A DNA stretch of 64,000 bases from Ophthalmolycus amberensis. Taxonomy: Eukaryota > Chordata > Actinopteri > Perciformes > Zoarcidae. The DNA lies in assembly GCA_024529925.1 (NCBI GenBank), contig JAFEUB010000911.1, forward strand, positions 625,001 to 689,000. The letters run 5' to 3'. The notes beneath the pieces were generated by a model. The model saw only the letters and a program-made list of their open reading frames with translations, made no database searches and was not told the origin of the DNA. Shown here in pieces: positions 1 to 12,621 of the stretch. Positions within the stretch are counted from its first letter, which is position 1, and each line of letters begins with the position of its first letter. Made by a program: the position numbers and the translations under genes.

Positions 1-126
1 CAAAATCAAAAACACAAGAGCAAAAATACATAGTGGATTAGATAATGTGTTTGTCCTGGTCCTGATCCCAGCTTCTTCTTGCTTTGTCGACATAGCCGGG
101 TCGGCCGTGCAAGCCCTCCAGTACAT
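1..126 (-). CDS. possible 5' end of an unidentified minus-strand gene (truncated by left edge)
   Basis: An open frame starts at ATG 124-126 (or a second ATG at 91-93), has an in-frame TAA upstream near 145, and stays open to the window edge (42 codons). From the second ATG it reads MSTKQEEAGIRTRTNTLSNP, then a hydrophobic run LCIFALVFLIL that could be a signal anchor or first membrane segment. The flanking 70-350 bp are CpG-rich, as in a promoter. I do not recognise the protein. The frame is short, so it may be chance. Confidence 0.3.
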   Translation of the reverse strand, partial: MYWRACTADPAMSTKQEEAGIRTRTNTLSNPLCIFALVFLIL

Positions 127-350
127 GTTAGTGCATGTGGGCGCTTATAGCTAGCGGCCGCTGCTCCGCACTGCTCTCATTCGGCTACAGCTTAAAACGG
201 AGTCCAGACTGACGCCGTCATCACAGAGCCTCACACACCGGTCTCCCCCTCAGGTAAACACTGTTCGCTCTTTCAGCGCTGTTGCCTTTGTTTGCACTGT
301 TAGCACCCTTAGCTGTTAGCCGCCGGGTCAGAGAGACGTGAGGAGGCAAT
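70..350. promoter_or_regulatory. CpG-rich promoter-like segment at left edge
   Basis: GC- and CpG-richer than the following kilobases, with NotI-type GCGGCCGC at about 154-161 and a TATAAG-like motif on the minus strand near 145-152. On the plus strand a clean donor (CCCTCAG|gtaaac at 253-254) could end a non-coding first exon. It could fire in either direction; orientation is not determined. Confidence 0.35.
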
Positions 351-2082
351 GGATATGATCTGATTATCGCATCGGGAACCTTCAGAGTCTTCTCTCTTGA
401 TGTTTGTTATTTTTGGCTGGCCGAACTCGTGATGGGTTGGATTCATTTCGCTAGCTTCAGGCAACCAAATCTGCGAGCAACAGTTGCCATTTCGGCTGAA
501 AAGTTGACAGTGACATGGCTGGAAATTAGAAGCATTCTTTAGTGCACATTTGTCGACAAATCATGGACCAATCATAAAAAATGTGTGTAGGCTATTTCAG
601 GTGGTAAATCTGCCATCGCTATCATTGTAAATTGCATGTGTGCTGAGAACGGAAAGCTTGAAGGTGTAGCAAAAGTAAACTAAGGGGGACGGGCCTTCTT
701 AACGAACACTCAATTGACTTTGAGGATCTGCTTTACTAGTTCACATTTGACGATTGCAACAACAAACTAAACCTTTCACATGTCGCTCAGACGTGTTCAC
801 GGCTAAAGACACTGAGACCTCGCTATCAAACGCCAATCCATGATTGACTACATACGCACTCCAGAGAGCGGAGTCAGTCGGTCATGACAGCTTTACCGTC
901 GGAAGTCACAGTGCAGTGATTCAGGGAGACAGTTAAGGTTCCTGTGCGCTCAGCCATTCTCTGCTGCTTTGATCAAAGACAAACGCTCCCACGAGACGCA
1001 GAATCACACAAGGCCCTATTGACTTCCATTATCACAGCCAATGGCTTTTACACACACGCATGTCCGCACGCAAACTCTCAAACATGCAAACACGCAGACT
1101 TTTATCGAAGAGGCTCGTCCTCATCAGCTCGTTCAGTCATCTTGTTCTGGTTTTTAACCGCATCCACTCCGAGCATAAGACACACGTCGCTCTGCAATAC
1201 AATACAACAGAAATCATTATGATTAAGGCTTGGAAGCATTTTTCATTTGCCATTTTACCCCGAATGAATACCTTGCTGAGATTCAATTACCAAAGTGGGA
1301 AACGCAAAATGATAAATAGTCATTTTTTTGAAGAGATAATGAATGCATTATGAGTCCATTATAGGCACTTAGTTATTAAATATGCGGATCAATTTGGATG
1401 AAAATTAAACAAAGTAGAGAAATTCCCTTAAGTGGAACTTTTGTGGTGACTGTAAAGCTGTTTTATAGATTTAGAAGAAAAAACATTATTGCTTTCCTCG
1501 TGGATATTGATGCCGTTGTCACCGTAATGGGCTGTACGTGTTACCCTGTATGTGGGTAAGTATGTTGCGTCCTTTTGAGTAGTGATATATCTAGAGTATG
1601 GGTTTGCACCGACTGAATCAGCTGGCTGGATAAATACTACGGGACCCAGATCTCTGTAAATCCCTGCACTGACTTCAATGGGATTTCACCTGTTTTAAGT
1701 ACATGCGCTCTTATACTGTACATGCACATGTGTGATTACTGACTAACCGATTAATGCGAGACTGCTTATGCGCCTTGACTCAAGATTAGATTACATAGAT
1801 TCGATTTTAATGAGCATTATTGAGCAACAATCGTTATATACATCAAAGAAAAAACATGCAAACAAGATTTGAGAAAAACACACAAGCAACCAACTAATTT
1901 GATTATGAAATATTAATTTATCAACTTGCACTATCTGTGCAATTTGAAAATTATCGACTTGTGGTCCCCAAAACGTTGTCATCAAAATAATTTGAAAGAT
2001 GCTATAATTAAGCAATCTACACATATTGGGTGTAAAGGCATGAAAAATAATAAGGGAAATATTACTTATTGAAAATAAGTAC

Positions 2083-2170
2083 TGTTGGGGCCACTGTGGC
2101 TAAGTGGATAGCAGGGCCGACCTACAATCAGAGGAACTGCAGTCGACGTGACACAATGTACTGCTGGGCA
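2083..2170 (+). repeat. tRNA-like SINE fragment, diverged
   Basis: GGGGCCACTGTGGCTAAGTG, then ATAGCAGGGCCGACCTACAA resembles the box A region of a common teleost tRNA-derived SINE. Box B is not preserved (GCAGTCGACGTGA). It is not a functional tRNA. Confidence 0.4.
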
Positions 2171-3238
2171 CATATGTACCATCTATTCCAAACACTCTCT
2201 GACCAAATTGTACCACAGTATTCCTTTAGTCATAATCCGATGAAAGATATTTAGGAATGGGAGCCGAATCAGCAAAAAAAAACGTCACTATTAAAATGTC
2301 TACACAAGGATCCTCCATAAGACAGGGCCTCAAAATCCAGTCATAAAGTAGCAGCCAATGCCTTATCAGCGGATACTGTACCTCAGTGGTTCAGGGGCCG
2401 AGTGCCGCTGGACACTTTGCTCGGTTGGTGATCCAGCAGCAGCAGAACATCCACACCGCAAAAGACCGATTCAGAAGTGCAGTGAGTTTCTTTTGTTTCG
2501 TTTTCTGTGCCTTCCAAAAATGGCAGCGTGTTGTGAAATTGTATATTCTATTTTTGAAATGTGCTCCCCAGTTCGCTTTCTTCCTCCCGGTTCTTCCTGT
2601 ACCTGCCCCACGGGCACAGCTACAAAACCTAGTACAGAAAGAGCTGTGATCTATAATGCACACAGATCAGTGACCCGGGAGGAGATGCACCGTCTCTCTC
2701 TGCTCGCTCCCCGGACACAGCCTGGTTATTAGCTACAGTGCGTCTTAGTGTGTGCTCAGATCGGTGTGTGTTTGTAGAGTTCAAGGCAGGAGGAATGAGT
2801 GTGTGTGTGCTGGTGTTGATGTGCCTGGTTTCTGTGTGAAGATTGATGACAGAGCTCTCCAGAACTTAGTACAAGGTTCAATCTTGCCATTGTGTATATT
2901 TTCACACATCAACAAAGGCCTCATTTTAAACACACAGCGAGCTGCAATATGCCCTGAAGTTATATGGCTCGGATTTTGTGGCCACTGTTAAAAAAATAAA
3001 TAAAAATTCATTACAGAGTGGAGGCGACGTGATGTTTATGAGATCTGAGAAATTTGTTCTGGTAGGAGTAATTGACCAAGCCAGCAGGGTCACTAAGCCT
3101 GTGAGTGTGTGCAGAGTGTTTGTATTTGTTTCAGATCTCATGTATTTCTTAAGACTGACAACAAATCTCCTCATTATCATCCACCTTTAGATTTGCACAT
3201 GTGTATAGCACAGCGTTCCCCTACAATGCACGCACGCA

Positions 3239-3260
3239 CACACACACACACACACACACA
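3239..3260 (+). repeat. (CA)n microsatellite
   Basis: 22-bp dinucleotide tract preceded by degenerate CGCACGCA units. Confidence 0.9.
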
Positions 3261-6200
3261 GTCTTTTGTCATACGATGGCGGTGGCTGATTACAGGGAGT
3301 CGTAGGTGGTAATCAGTGATTATAGAGGTTGGTTTAGTTAGGGGGAAATTATTCCATCTTCAGAGTCTCAGATGGAGATAAAGAAGAGTCGTGGAGAGGT
3401 GGAAGTGACAAGGATGTAGGCTGATAAAAGACTAAAGCAGACACTATGCAATCCAAACCGGCCTTATAATATTCATTTATACAGGCATCTTATCAGAAAC
3501 ATACCACAAACGTTATGTTGGTGTGTGAAAGAAATAAAATGATCATGAGGTGTACTGAGCAGCAAGGACATTTAAGTTAGTACAGGACTAAAAACACTGT
3601 ATTCATCAATTAAAAATGTATTCATGTCAATGTGAAGTCACTACTGTCATTCTGAAGAAAAGCCTGAGCTGTTCAAGGAATATTATACCGGCCTTAACAT
3701 GATGCTAGACTGACTGAGACTAGACTGTGCTCAACATACTTCAGTGGTGACTATTTTCTTAAACTGTGCTTTCTGTCTGAAAGTTCGATGAGCAGATCAA
3801 TGCCACTGTCATGTCTGTGCATTTAAAGAGAGCACTACGCCAGCCGTTTAGCATCGGTTAAAGCTACGGTTACCAATAATAATCAAGTTTGCTTCACTTG
3901 GTGGACGTTGCTCGGTTTTAAAGCAAAACAGAAGACGAAAATATGTTTTTGAAAACATTTGCGGCGATAAAAAGGAAATGCAGTAACAGAATGTTGATTC
4001 ATATTTGAGCAGTGATGGACCGTTGTGGTAGAGACTCCATGGCTCCGATTGGTTGTAAATGCTTTAAGGCGCACTAAAAGGAGGCACAGGAACCTGTTTT
4101 TCCCCCCACAGATTATTTGTCTCATGTTCATCGTGATATAGTGAAAGCCTGGGCAAATATGACGAAAAGTTATTTTACCTGAAGTATTGAAATATTAATA
4201 TTAAATATTGAAGAGTTAACTTCAACTTGAAGCCTGCGACACAATGGGTTCACTTTTCCCCTTGTTGTACCTTATAGAGCCACAGCAGGGGCTGTAAACG
4301 GCTTCATTCACTTTGACAAACAGGGAGGCAAGAGTTCAACATAAGAGCCTCTGGCCAAAACAGCACCCAGCAATCTGTAATGATGGGACGCTGCATAATG
4401 CCACAGCAAGGGGCTCTCTCCTACTTGTACAACCCCCAATCAAGAATAATGATTTTGATCATATAATTAGGACTGTTGTGTTGTTTCAGTCCACATGTCA
4501 CAATAGCCTTCCTCGTGTACCAGGAGAAGTGCTGGAGTGTCAAGCAGGAGGCGTTCTGAAGGTGTTGTAAGCTGGTCATTGCTGACTGGTGGGAGAGGGG
4601 ATGTAAGTGTTGGTATTGATCCAATGATGAATTCCTTACCCTGAAGGTGCCTGATCAGTGTCACTGGAGGGAAAACGTGTCACTTCAATCACCTCTCAGG
4701 AAAATAGACTCCATTGAAAAATCTATTTCAAGCCAGACCCATGACGTCATCCACAGGTAATATGTCGAACCATGTTTGAATTACACCATATCCCCCTTAC
4801 TTTAGGAATCAATAATTCAATAATTGTTCTGCCTTGCCTCCTGCCAATGTTGTCAGCTGTACCCTGAGACTTGACTGCAAATGAGACACCTGACCCCGCT
4901 GGTACCACAGCCGGGTCTCACTCCATGGGCGTCAAATACTGACGCGTGGTCAGTGGCTCGCGGCATCTTGATACTGACACGCAAAGCATCCTTTGCCGTC
5001 TGTATAACATCCTCCGGGCTTTCAACTCACTAATACAAACCCATCCGCGTCCAGTTTTAGACTCTCAGAGAAACAGACTCTCTATAAAGAGAACATCTGT
5101 TAAGAGCAGGAGGAAGGATGTGACACCTTTGCCTAAACCCTGTTACAATGCTATCCACGACCATTTCTCAGCGTTAACCTCGTGCAGACCTCCTGCGTCA
5201 AGATATTACCCAAAAGGCGGCGGGTTCTGCTCAAGCGCCACGGATGAGATCACCTTGCTGGTGTCCAGGTGTCAGGTAGTTGCTAAAATCTATGATCTTA
5301 AACCTGAAGCTCAAAGGCAAGCATAGGAACTAGATGGTGACAATTTCTCCTCAGTGTCTAATGTGGTCGGTGCCTAGTGCTTTTGCAGTGGAAATCCAGG
5401 CATAATCTCCAGGCGACAAGATGTCAGGGAGAGCTGGCTGCCACGTCGCTGGATAGGTGGGTAATGTAATGCGAAGGCGACGTCCCTTGAGACATTTTGC
5501 AGGGCTGTAGCTGTTACTCAGAGGTGTCACTATGTTGGCCAACAAGGGACTGTAGGAGTCTCTAGTCTGTTACAACGAGTTCTTGACAGTTTGAACGGTG
5601 CGATACGCCTCTCCCTCACTCTGAGGGTATTTAGAACGAGCGGTTACACAAGCAAGTCCCCGGTGAGTAACAGATTAATGTGTTGAAATGCTTATTAAGA
5701 AAAACTGCACAACATTATGTAATACTCGGGCTGTAACAACTCACAGACAGAATCTTGCAACTTTGGAAACGTATCACAGCAGCAACTAATTCTTCCGTTG
5801 CAACAATCAAGAAGTAAATAGTAGAAGCTGCTACTTGCCAGATGATGTCGCACTGCAGCACATTTTGATTCCCTACGGACCGATTTCATTCAAATGAATG
5901 AGAGGGCTGCATTTATTCACGCAGGGCTTCTATTGGTCTGAACACGTCGTAAGGCAAAGTGCTGCATGACCTGCTGTCAGTCAAGGAAATTCGATTTTCC
6001 CACGTGGGATTGCAGGATGATGTTTGTTGACGGTCAGTGTGAAAGAATCTCTATGAACAGAAATCCGCATATGAATGCAGATGCTGTAGCTAGTGGGACA
6101 AGATTTAGGTAATGGTATTCGTGGTTTTATGTTTTTAGTCAGAGTAGTATTGACCAGTCACTTTCGAGCAGGCTTTGGTTGCATGCAGGTAAACAATCCG

Positions 6201-8002
6201 TGTGGAGAGCAAAACAGGCGGAAGGCATTGGCCTGAATGCAATCTCAGAATACAGATAATCGGTCCTCGACGTCGTCTCTTAACTCCGTTCTCTCGTCTC
6301 AAGTTGTTAAACGGACTGTTAACCGTGCTTAAAGAAGTCTTAACGTAATGAATGAAGTAGCTGACGTGTATCTTCGTAACGAAGTCTTGGTCCAGATATC
6401 CGTTATCCGTATATCAGCTGGCTTCACTGGAACCCCCCAAAAACATTGGCCGTTGCCGCCAGATGCTAAATCGTAGTCAGACCGATAGTCAATGTGTTCT
6501 GAGATTGATGTGATTATGAAAAGGACCAGAAGAAAAGAGAAGAAGAAGAAGAAGATGAAGAATGCACGGCTTGTAGTTTCCAGCATGTAGCCAGTGAGCG
6601 GTTTTCTGCTCATGCACTTCCTTTCAACTGGTTTTCAAACTGCTTCAGGTGGTACAACGCCCACATTTCAGCCTAGCAAGGTGTTCTCTCTGGAGGTTTC
6701 CTGAGCTGCGTATTTTTAGAATTTTTTATTACTTTCTATTGGTTTGATCTTTTATTTGCCATGGCAACCAATAAAAAGTTGTTTGTAGAAGCTGTGTTTG
6801 TTTTCAGTGGTGGTGTTTCTGTTACTTCTCAGCTCGAGAGGTATCAGATTTTATTTCACGGGTCTCTGCAGAGCCCACATTGTCTCTTGTTGTGGAATAT
6901 TACTATGAATAGTCGGGAGAAGAGTGTAAAGTGTTTTCAAATCAATGTCAAATGAAACAGAGTTCTTGATGAAGGATCAATGTTGTAATAGTCAATTTAT
7001 TTGCTTGCAAGCAAAGAGAACACAGTCTCACAGATACATCACCGTCATCTGCAAGAGGTGCTCTGACAACACAGTCAGATACATGGACATTTATACTCAG
7101 CCAGGTGCTTCCTTTGATTAGGTCACTGTGACCTAATCAAAGAGTTAAGATACAGTATTGCGGAGACGGAATAAGCCTGTTTTACCATCACACATCATAT
7201 ATGCATACAGAGGGTCATGCCCTTCAGCTGATGCTCATCAGGAAGTACCGTAATCTAGACCTCTGTGTGTCTCCGTCTTTGAAGACAGAAACAATGCACA
7301 GGAAAACAGATAACAGGATAACAGATAACAAATAACAAGACACCATGGATGCAAAACTTACTAGAATCATCTACTCAAATAGGTTTGGTGCCTGCACTTT
7401 TAAAGACTTACATTCTTCAATCCTAAAGCATAAGACGATGACATATTTTCCCATAACACTCTCTACATGCAGCAGGTCTACTCTATCTGCTAGGATAGCA
7501 GAGGTTTGATGTGTTGGGAAGCACAAGTGCAGCTCCCCGGCTGGCCCGCTACCTCTGAAAACCCCCACAACCCTGCCTCAGCTTCACACATCAACCAATT
7601 AAAATGGTATCCTAGCAACCCCAGTCAATATGTCTCTAAGCAACACCATTTTAGCAGTATGCAGGAAATGATATCTGAGCGGCAGACCTCTCACACTGAG
7701 AGAGATATTGCTTTGAAATGGCTCTTCTCTCTTCCCCCTGTCCTGGTATCCCTCAGTAACCAGAGGTAACCAGTAACCAGAAACTCTCTTATAGTCTCAT
7801 AGCTTTGTTAAGTCAGTGTGTGTGCGCACACGCACGGACACACGCACGCACTCGCACCGACAAAACACACACACGTCTGTTTCTCCTGACATTATTCTCG
7901 TCTGCCCCTAACCTTTTACTGTGCTATCCGAGCCTCTTAGATGAAGACATCCCAGCTGCAACACTCACTGACCATAGAGAGTTCAGCCACGTGTGTACAC
8001 TG

Positions 8003-8005
<3 letters not shown>

Positions 8006-8050
<45 letters not shown>
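8006..8050 (+). repeat. compound (TG)n(AG)n microsatellite
   Basis: Uninterrupted (TG) to 8034 followed directly by (AG) to 8050. Confidence 0.92.
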
Positions 8051-9433
8051 TGACCACCCGCTGGCCCTCCTCTGGAGACATCTACCAGTCCATTAGCAGG
8101 ACACTAACCTGCATGGACACACACACTCTGCACTAATACCATCTATTTTTGCTTGGATTTTGTGACCACTGTTTGTAGCTGTAGCTCCTGAAGCTAGATA
8201 ACGTGCAGGACAAATCTTTCTGATAGGACTTGAATACAGTCGCTACTATAATATACCGTTGTTTATGCAAGCAAGTCGAGAAATAACTACAGACTAAGCA
8301 CTCCAAGTAAACAATAATTTGTCAGATACCGGTTCTGAAGAGGTGTAATTGAGAGCTGCAATTGTGAGCAAGATCTGATCCAGCATTGAATTAAAAGCCG
8401 CTGGATGCTATCAGAGAGTAGGCTAATGTTAGCAGCTCTGTCCTGCTTTTTGTAGTTTGGAAGTTTATACTCCAGCAACCCAAGTCAGTACCAAAGATGG
8501 CGTTTGGTGTGTCAAATTAGTCGGTTGGACATCATTCCCTTCGGTACAATTAAGTTCAAGAATGTAAGCCAAGCAGCGTTTCCAACCAATTCATTTGAGC
8601 TAACGTTTTGCCGTTAGCTTGCTAGCAACAGCTGATGAAATCTGCCAGCTAGAGTTAAAATCCAGGATCAAGAAACCAATCAAGGAGTCTGCCGCCGTTA
8701 TCATCATGAACTGTGTTGCTGGACGAAGTGCAGAAGGTCCTCCGGAAGGATTCAGCGAGTGTCACGTTAAAGTTGATGTCACGACAACGACTGAGAATCT
8801 CGCAGACACTGAGGGGGTACTGTCGCAGTAGAAAAGGAATCGAGAAAAGCACTTGGTTTCAAAAAGTGAGTCGAGTCCAGCAGAGCAGTACCATGCAGCG
8901 GAAACGGGGCTCATATGAGCCAAGTAAAGAAGAAAGGACAGGAATAGCAACAGTAACTTCATATGGGATATTTGTGTTTGTAGTCAGGATTGAACACAGC
9001 TATAAAAAAGAAATGGATAATACATTACCACATTTATTGGACAGATTTAAGTGGTGGAACTGACATTTGGAAGTGTGGAAGTGGTTAAAAGCAGGCAGAG
9101 CGCCTGAGTTTGTTTCTCAACAGAAGGCGAGCCCACTAACCGGCATCAGAAACATACACTCTCTTCAGATCTCATGCCAGCCTCATCGGCCTGAAGACAG
9201 ATGAGAATGGAGGCAGAGGCAAGGAGGAGGACGGGGCTGGGAGGCAGAGAGAAACAGTAGCAGGGAGACAAGGTGCTCGAGGAAGGGGAGATAATAGGGA
9301 ACGTACTGTACATCGTGTTGAGCTTTCGGTTTCGTTGTGTGTTTTACTTTCTCCGTCCCTCAACTCTATATTAAATCCCTAAGTGGAGTTCCTCTCTATG
9401 CTCTCCTTTCACCCAATTACCCATCCAGCTCTA

Positions 9434-9440
<7 letters not shown>

Positions 9441-9510
<70 letters not shown>
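9441..9510 (+). repeat. (CA)35 microsatellite
   Basis: 70 bp of pure CA, preceded by CTATCTCTCT and followed by a (CT)n-rich stretch. Confidence 0.97.
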
Positions 9511-9512
<2 letters not shown>

Positions 9513-11220
9513 GACTCTCTCTCTCTCTCACTCCTACAGTCCTCTCCATTATTCATGCGTTGGGTGTAACCTCATCAGTCAACACACACCCAGTTGACAA
9601 CACAACACACACTCTGCCAGTTGTCTTTCTCTCACACTGTCACATACACACTCGCGCACAAATTATTCATGTCCACCATCATTAACAGTTGTGGGAGACA
9701 CCGAGGATGCAGTCAGTCGCATACATGGTGGAGCGGAAGCTCACAATGTCCACCTGCGCTGTGAACAGAACGTCTTGCAGGTGAACAGGGGACAGACCGG
9801 TGTTTATACGACACTCTCTTGCAGCTGCTATTCTGAGAGGAGCTGACTGGAAACACTCTGCAATGCTAATGTAGGACGGATAGAGAGGAGGGAAGGGTTG
9901 TACTGTTAAAGTACCGTACAGGCGGGTTCACAGCAGTATAACTGATGGAGATAAAAGTGATTATTGTAACTTCTGACCTGGAAAAGTCTGCAGGTTCAAA
10001 ACTGACTTCTAATCAAAAATAAATATAAAAAACAACCTCTGCAACTCTGAATAACTTTCGGAAATTGGTTTCGGGTACGTCAGTCCAAAGTCCAATGGTA
10101 TTGTGTTGTAACAGTACAGTGTAATCTTTCTAAATTGAAGTAAGATGATAGATAACTATTTTGAAATTAGACTTGTAGGAATGTCCTGAACTGACATGAG
10201 AGAATCGGCAGGGAGCAGAGACGGCCGAAGCTGAACATCTGTGCTGCTCGATGGGAAATGTCGCTCATGGAGACATGTTGGGATGGATGAGATTTGGAAT
10301 TATACACAGACAGAGTCTCACAGTAGCTTAAAGGTGCTAAATTCTGAATTCAGAGAACTACTAACTAAGAGTTGCTCGGTCTCTCTTTCTTCTACTTTGT
10401 GATGTCGTCTTCACGATCAGCAATCTCCACCAGCATCAGAAAACTTCTGGGAAAGCCCAAGCTGACCAATCACAATTCTTGTGGTGTCCGTACAGCTGCC
10501 ACAGCCCTGATGTGTAGTTACATTTTCAGACGATACATGTCACCTCCAGCAGCTACGCCACGGCCCCTTAACCCACAATTATAAATCCCTCTTAATGGCA
10601 GAACCAGTGTAAGTGGTAGCTCAGTCATACACAAGTGAAAAAAGTAAAGAAAGAAGAGATGAGCTAAGCTGGACTGAAGTGAAATGTTTTAGCAAAGTAA
10701 AGTACCACTCAGCGACTGCATGATGAAATGAAACCATGTAATCAGTAATCAGTTTCACTGACTGAGCTGCTTAACTTCCTCCTCATCCAGACAGTGATGG
10801 CAGCCATAAGAACAATGTGGAGCTGTGTTTTCTGACCTCCCTCACCCCTTTCTCTCGCTGTGTCAGACCTCTTGCCTTATCTCAAACTCCTGCTCTATTA
10901 CATCGCCTCTCCTAATGCTTCCTGTTTGCTCCTGCACTCGTCTAATGTCTGCTTCCTTCTCTTGGTATTTTCCTGTATGTTCTTTCTCTCTCCAACTCTT
11001 TCTGCACTTGCCATATCCTCACCCTGACTTCTCTTCTTCATCAAATCCCTCACCTTCCTCCCCTCCTTAATCCCAGGATAACTTTGCCTCTAACATGCTT
11101 GGGCCGCAGCATCCTGCTTCTTGGTTTACGGTAACCCGGTCGACAGTTTCCAGTGGATGAGGGATGCACTTGCTTTCAGGCTTGACACCACTTGGTGGGA
11201 CATGTGTACATCACATATAG

Positions 11221-11221
<1 letters not shown>

Positions 11222-11272
<51 letters not shown>
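11222..11272 (+). repeat. (TG)n microsatellite
   Basis: About 51 bp of pure TG. Confidence 0.97.
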
Positions 11273-11273
<1 letters not shown>

Positions 11274-12265
11274 TCTGGGCTACTGTGATTGCAGGAATGC
11301 CCCAGACTGAACTCGCTGCACCAGGTGTCTAACTACACACACGCCTCACAGAAACACAAACAAACTCAGGAGTACACACTGCTCTGCTCCTGCACTGCAG
11401 GAAAATCACCTTGGGACATTCAGCAATTTGTAATCATTAAACCTGACATGTACGTAATCTGCGAAGTGCCCTCACATTCTGGAGCAAATTATCTAGTCGT
11501 CGTTTTGCGGCGAAATCATGCAATAAGTCCACAAATTATTTTGAACCTGAGCTATAGATCTTGAACAATATGAATAAATAAATGGGTTTTTTTTCGCACA
11601 CATCTAAATCATTTATTTATTTCTCATAATCCCTTTTATCAGTTGAGGGGCTCCACACATTAGGGTTGTGGAAATCAATCTAGCTCTCACACGGATACAC
11701 TCCACACTGCATTTCCAACATACTGTACCTTTGCACACTCTAACGCCATTAAACCCGAATGAACAAGTAATGAATGCGCGACACAGAATCGTATCATACC
11801 AACCGACCGGGCCGGTTGAGATGTTTTGCACACTGGCTTATGTTTCATCCTTTTATTCATCATCACTCCCTGCCAACCTCTTGCCACATCCCCTTTGCCT
11901 CGCCCACTCTCCCCCTTCTCATCTTCACTTCCTCTTCCTTCCCTTTCTTCTACTTCCCAATCTCCCCCATCAATCTTCGTCCAACCCTCGCTCTCCTCAT
12001 CTCGCTCGCATGTTATTGTGCTACGGAACCAAAATCGCCTCCCCCCCACCTGCCCCGTGATCCAATTCACCTTAATCTCCATGAAGAAAGGAGAGGGCGA
12101 AGGGGATGAGGTGGGGGAGGTGGCGGTGACGGCTTGGGGGTGGTGAAGACAATGGAGCGGAGATGAAAGAGGAGAAGATGAGAGAAAGGAGAGGCGAGAG
12201 GAAAAGGAGATGGGTAGGAGGAGTTGGATGAGAAGCAGCTAAAGTGCTCATGGAGGGTCACTCAC

Positions 12266-12283
12266 CGGCAGCGAAACAATTTG
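12266..12283 (-). other. candidate 18-nt in-frame micro-exon
   Basis: On the minus strand a strong acceptor (long T-rich tract, then TCTTTGCAG) and a consensus donor (gtgagtga) bracket exactly 18 nt encoding QIVSLP in phase 0. Necab2 exon 5 ends in phase 0, so it could be spliced in without a frame change after K195. There is no homology support. Confidence 0.3.
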
Positions 12284-12348
12284 CTGCAAAGATTTAGGAA
12301 AAAAAGACAGGCTTAACAAGATTTTAGTCTGAGAGAGAAACTGGGCGA

Positions 12349-12351
<3 letters not shown>

Positions 12352-12397
<46 letters not shown>
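12352..12397 (+). repeat. (TG)n microsatellite
   Basis: 46 bp of pure TG, 180 bp from the complementary (CA)n at 12577-12619. The pair could fold into a stem in either transcript. Confidence 0.96.
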
Positions 12398-12401
<4 letters not shown>

Positions 12402-12576
12402 CTGAATTGTCAATGAGTGTGTCGGCTCGCTCTGTGACAGCCTGAAAAAGAAAGTGCTAATGAGAGTGGCTCATTAAACATAGCATTTATACACAAACGG
12501 CAGGACAGGATATTTACTGAATCCTCTCTCTTCTCTTTTTGTCGCCTGCTTCAGCTCTCATCACCAGCAATTCATA

Positions 12577-12584
12577 CACACACA

Positions 12585-12619
<35 letters not shown>
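12577..12619 (+). repeat. (CA)n microsatellite
   Basis: CA tract with one CAAA interruption, complementary to the TG tract at 12352-12397. Confidence 0.93.

Positions 12620-12621
<2 letters not shown>

Larger units (their letters stand above)
351..12265. other. non-coding stretch, no gene recognised
   Basis: About 12 kb with no exon I can assign. It contains a SINE-like fragment at about 2.08-2.17 kb, (CA)n/(TG)n tracts at 3239-3260, 8006-8034, 9441-9510 and 11222-11272, and pyrimidine-rich sequence at 10.83-11.07 and 11.87-12.05 kb. If necab2 continues left, this is intron or holds missed exons. I looked for antisense codons of conserved necab2 motifs such as FVTRFLLKE and YEFWE and found none. 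Confidence 0.5.

Noticed and set aside
2083..2170. Functional tRNA gene
   Set aside because: Box A-like sequence is present but box B and the cloverleaf are lost. Consistent only with a decayed SINE.
4640..4663. 24-nt exon-like segment on the minus strand (acceptor TTTTCCCTCCAG, donor gtaagg)
   Set aside because: In the phase left by necab2 exon 5 it begins with TGA, so it cannot be a coding cassette there. No other support.
4946..5326. 126-codon plus-strand open frame
   Set aside because: No recognisable family and no splice or promoter context. Probably chance, though the region is somewhat CpG-richer than its surroundings.
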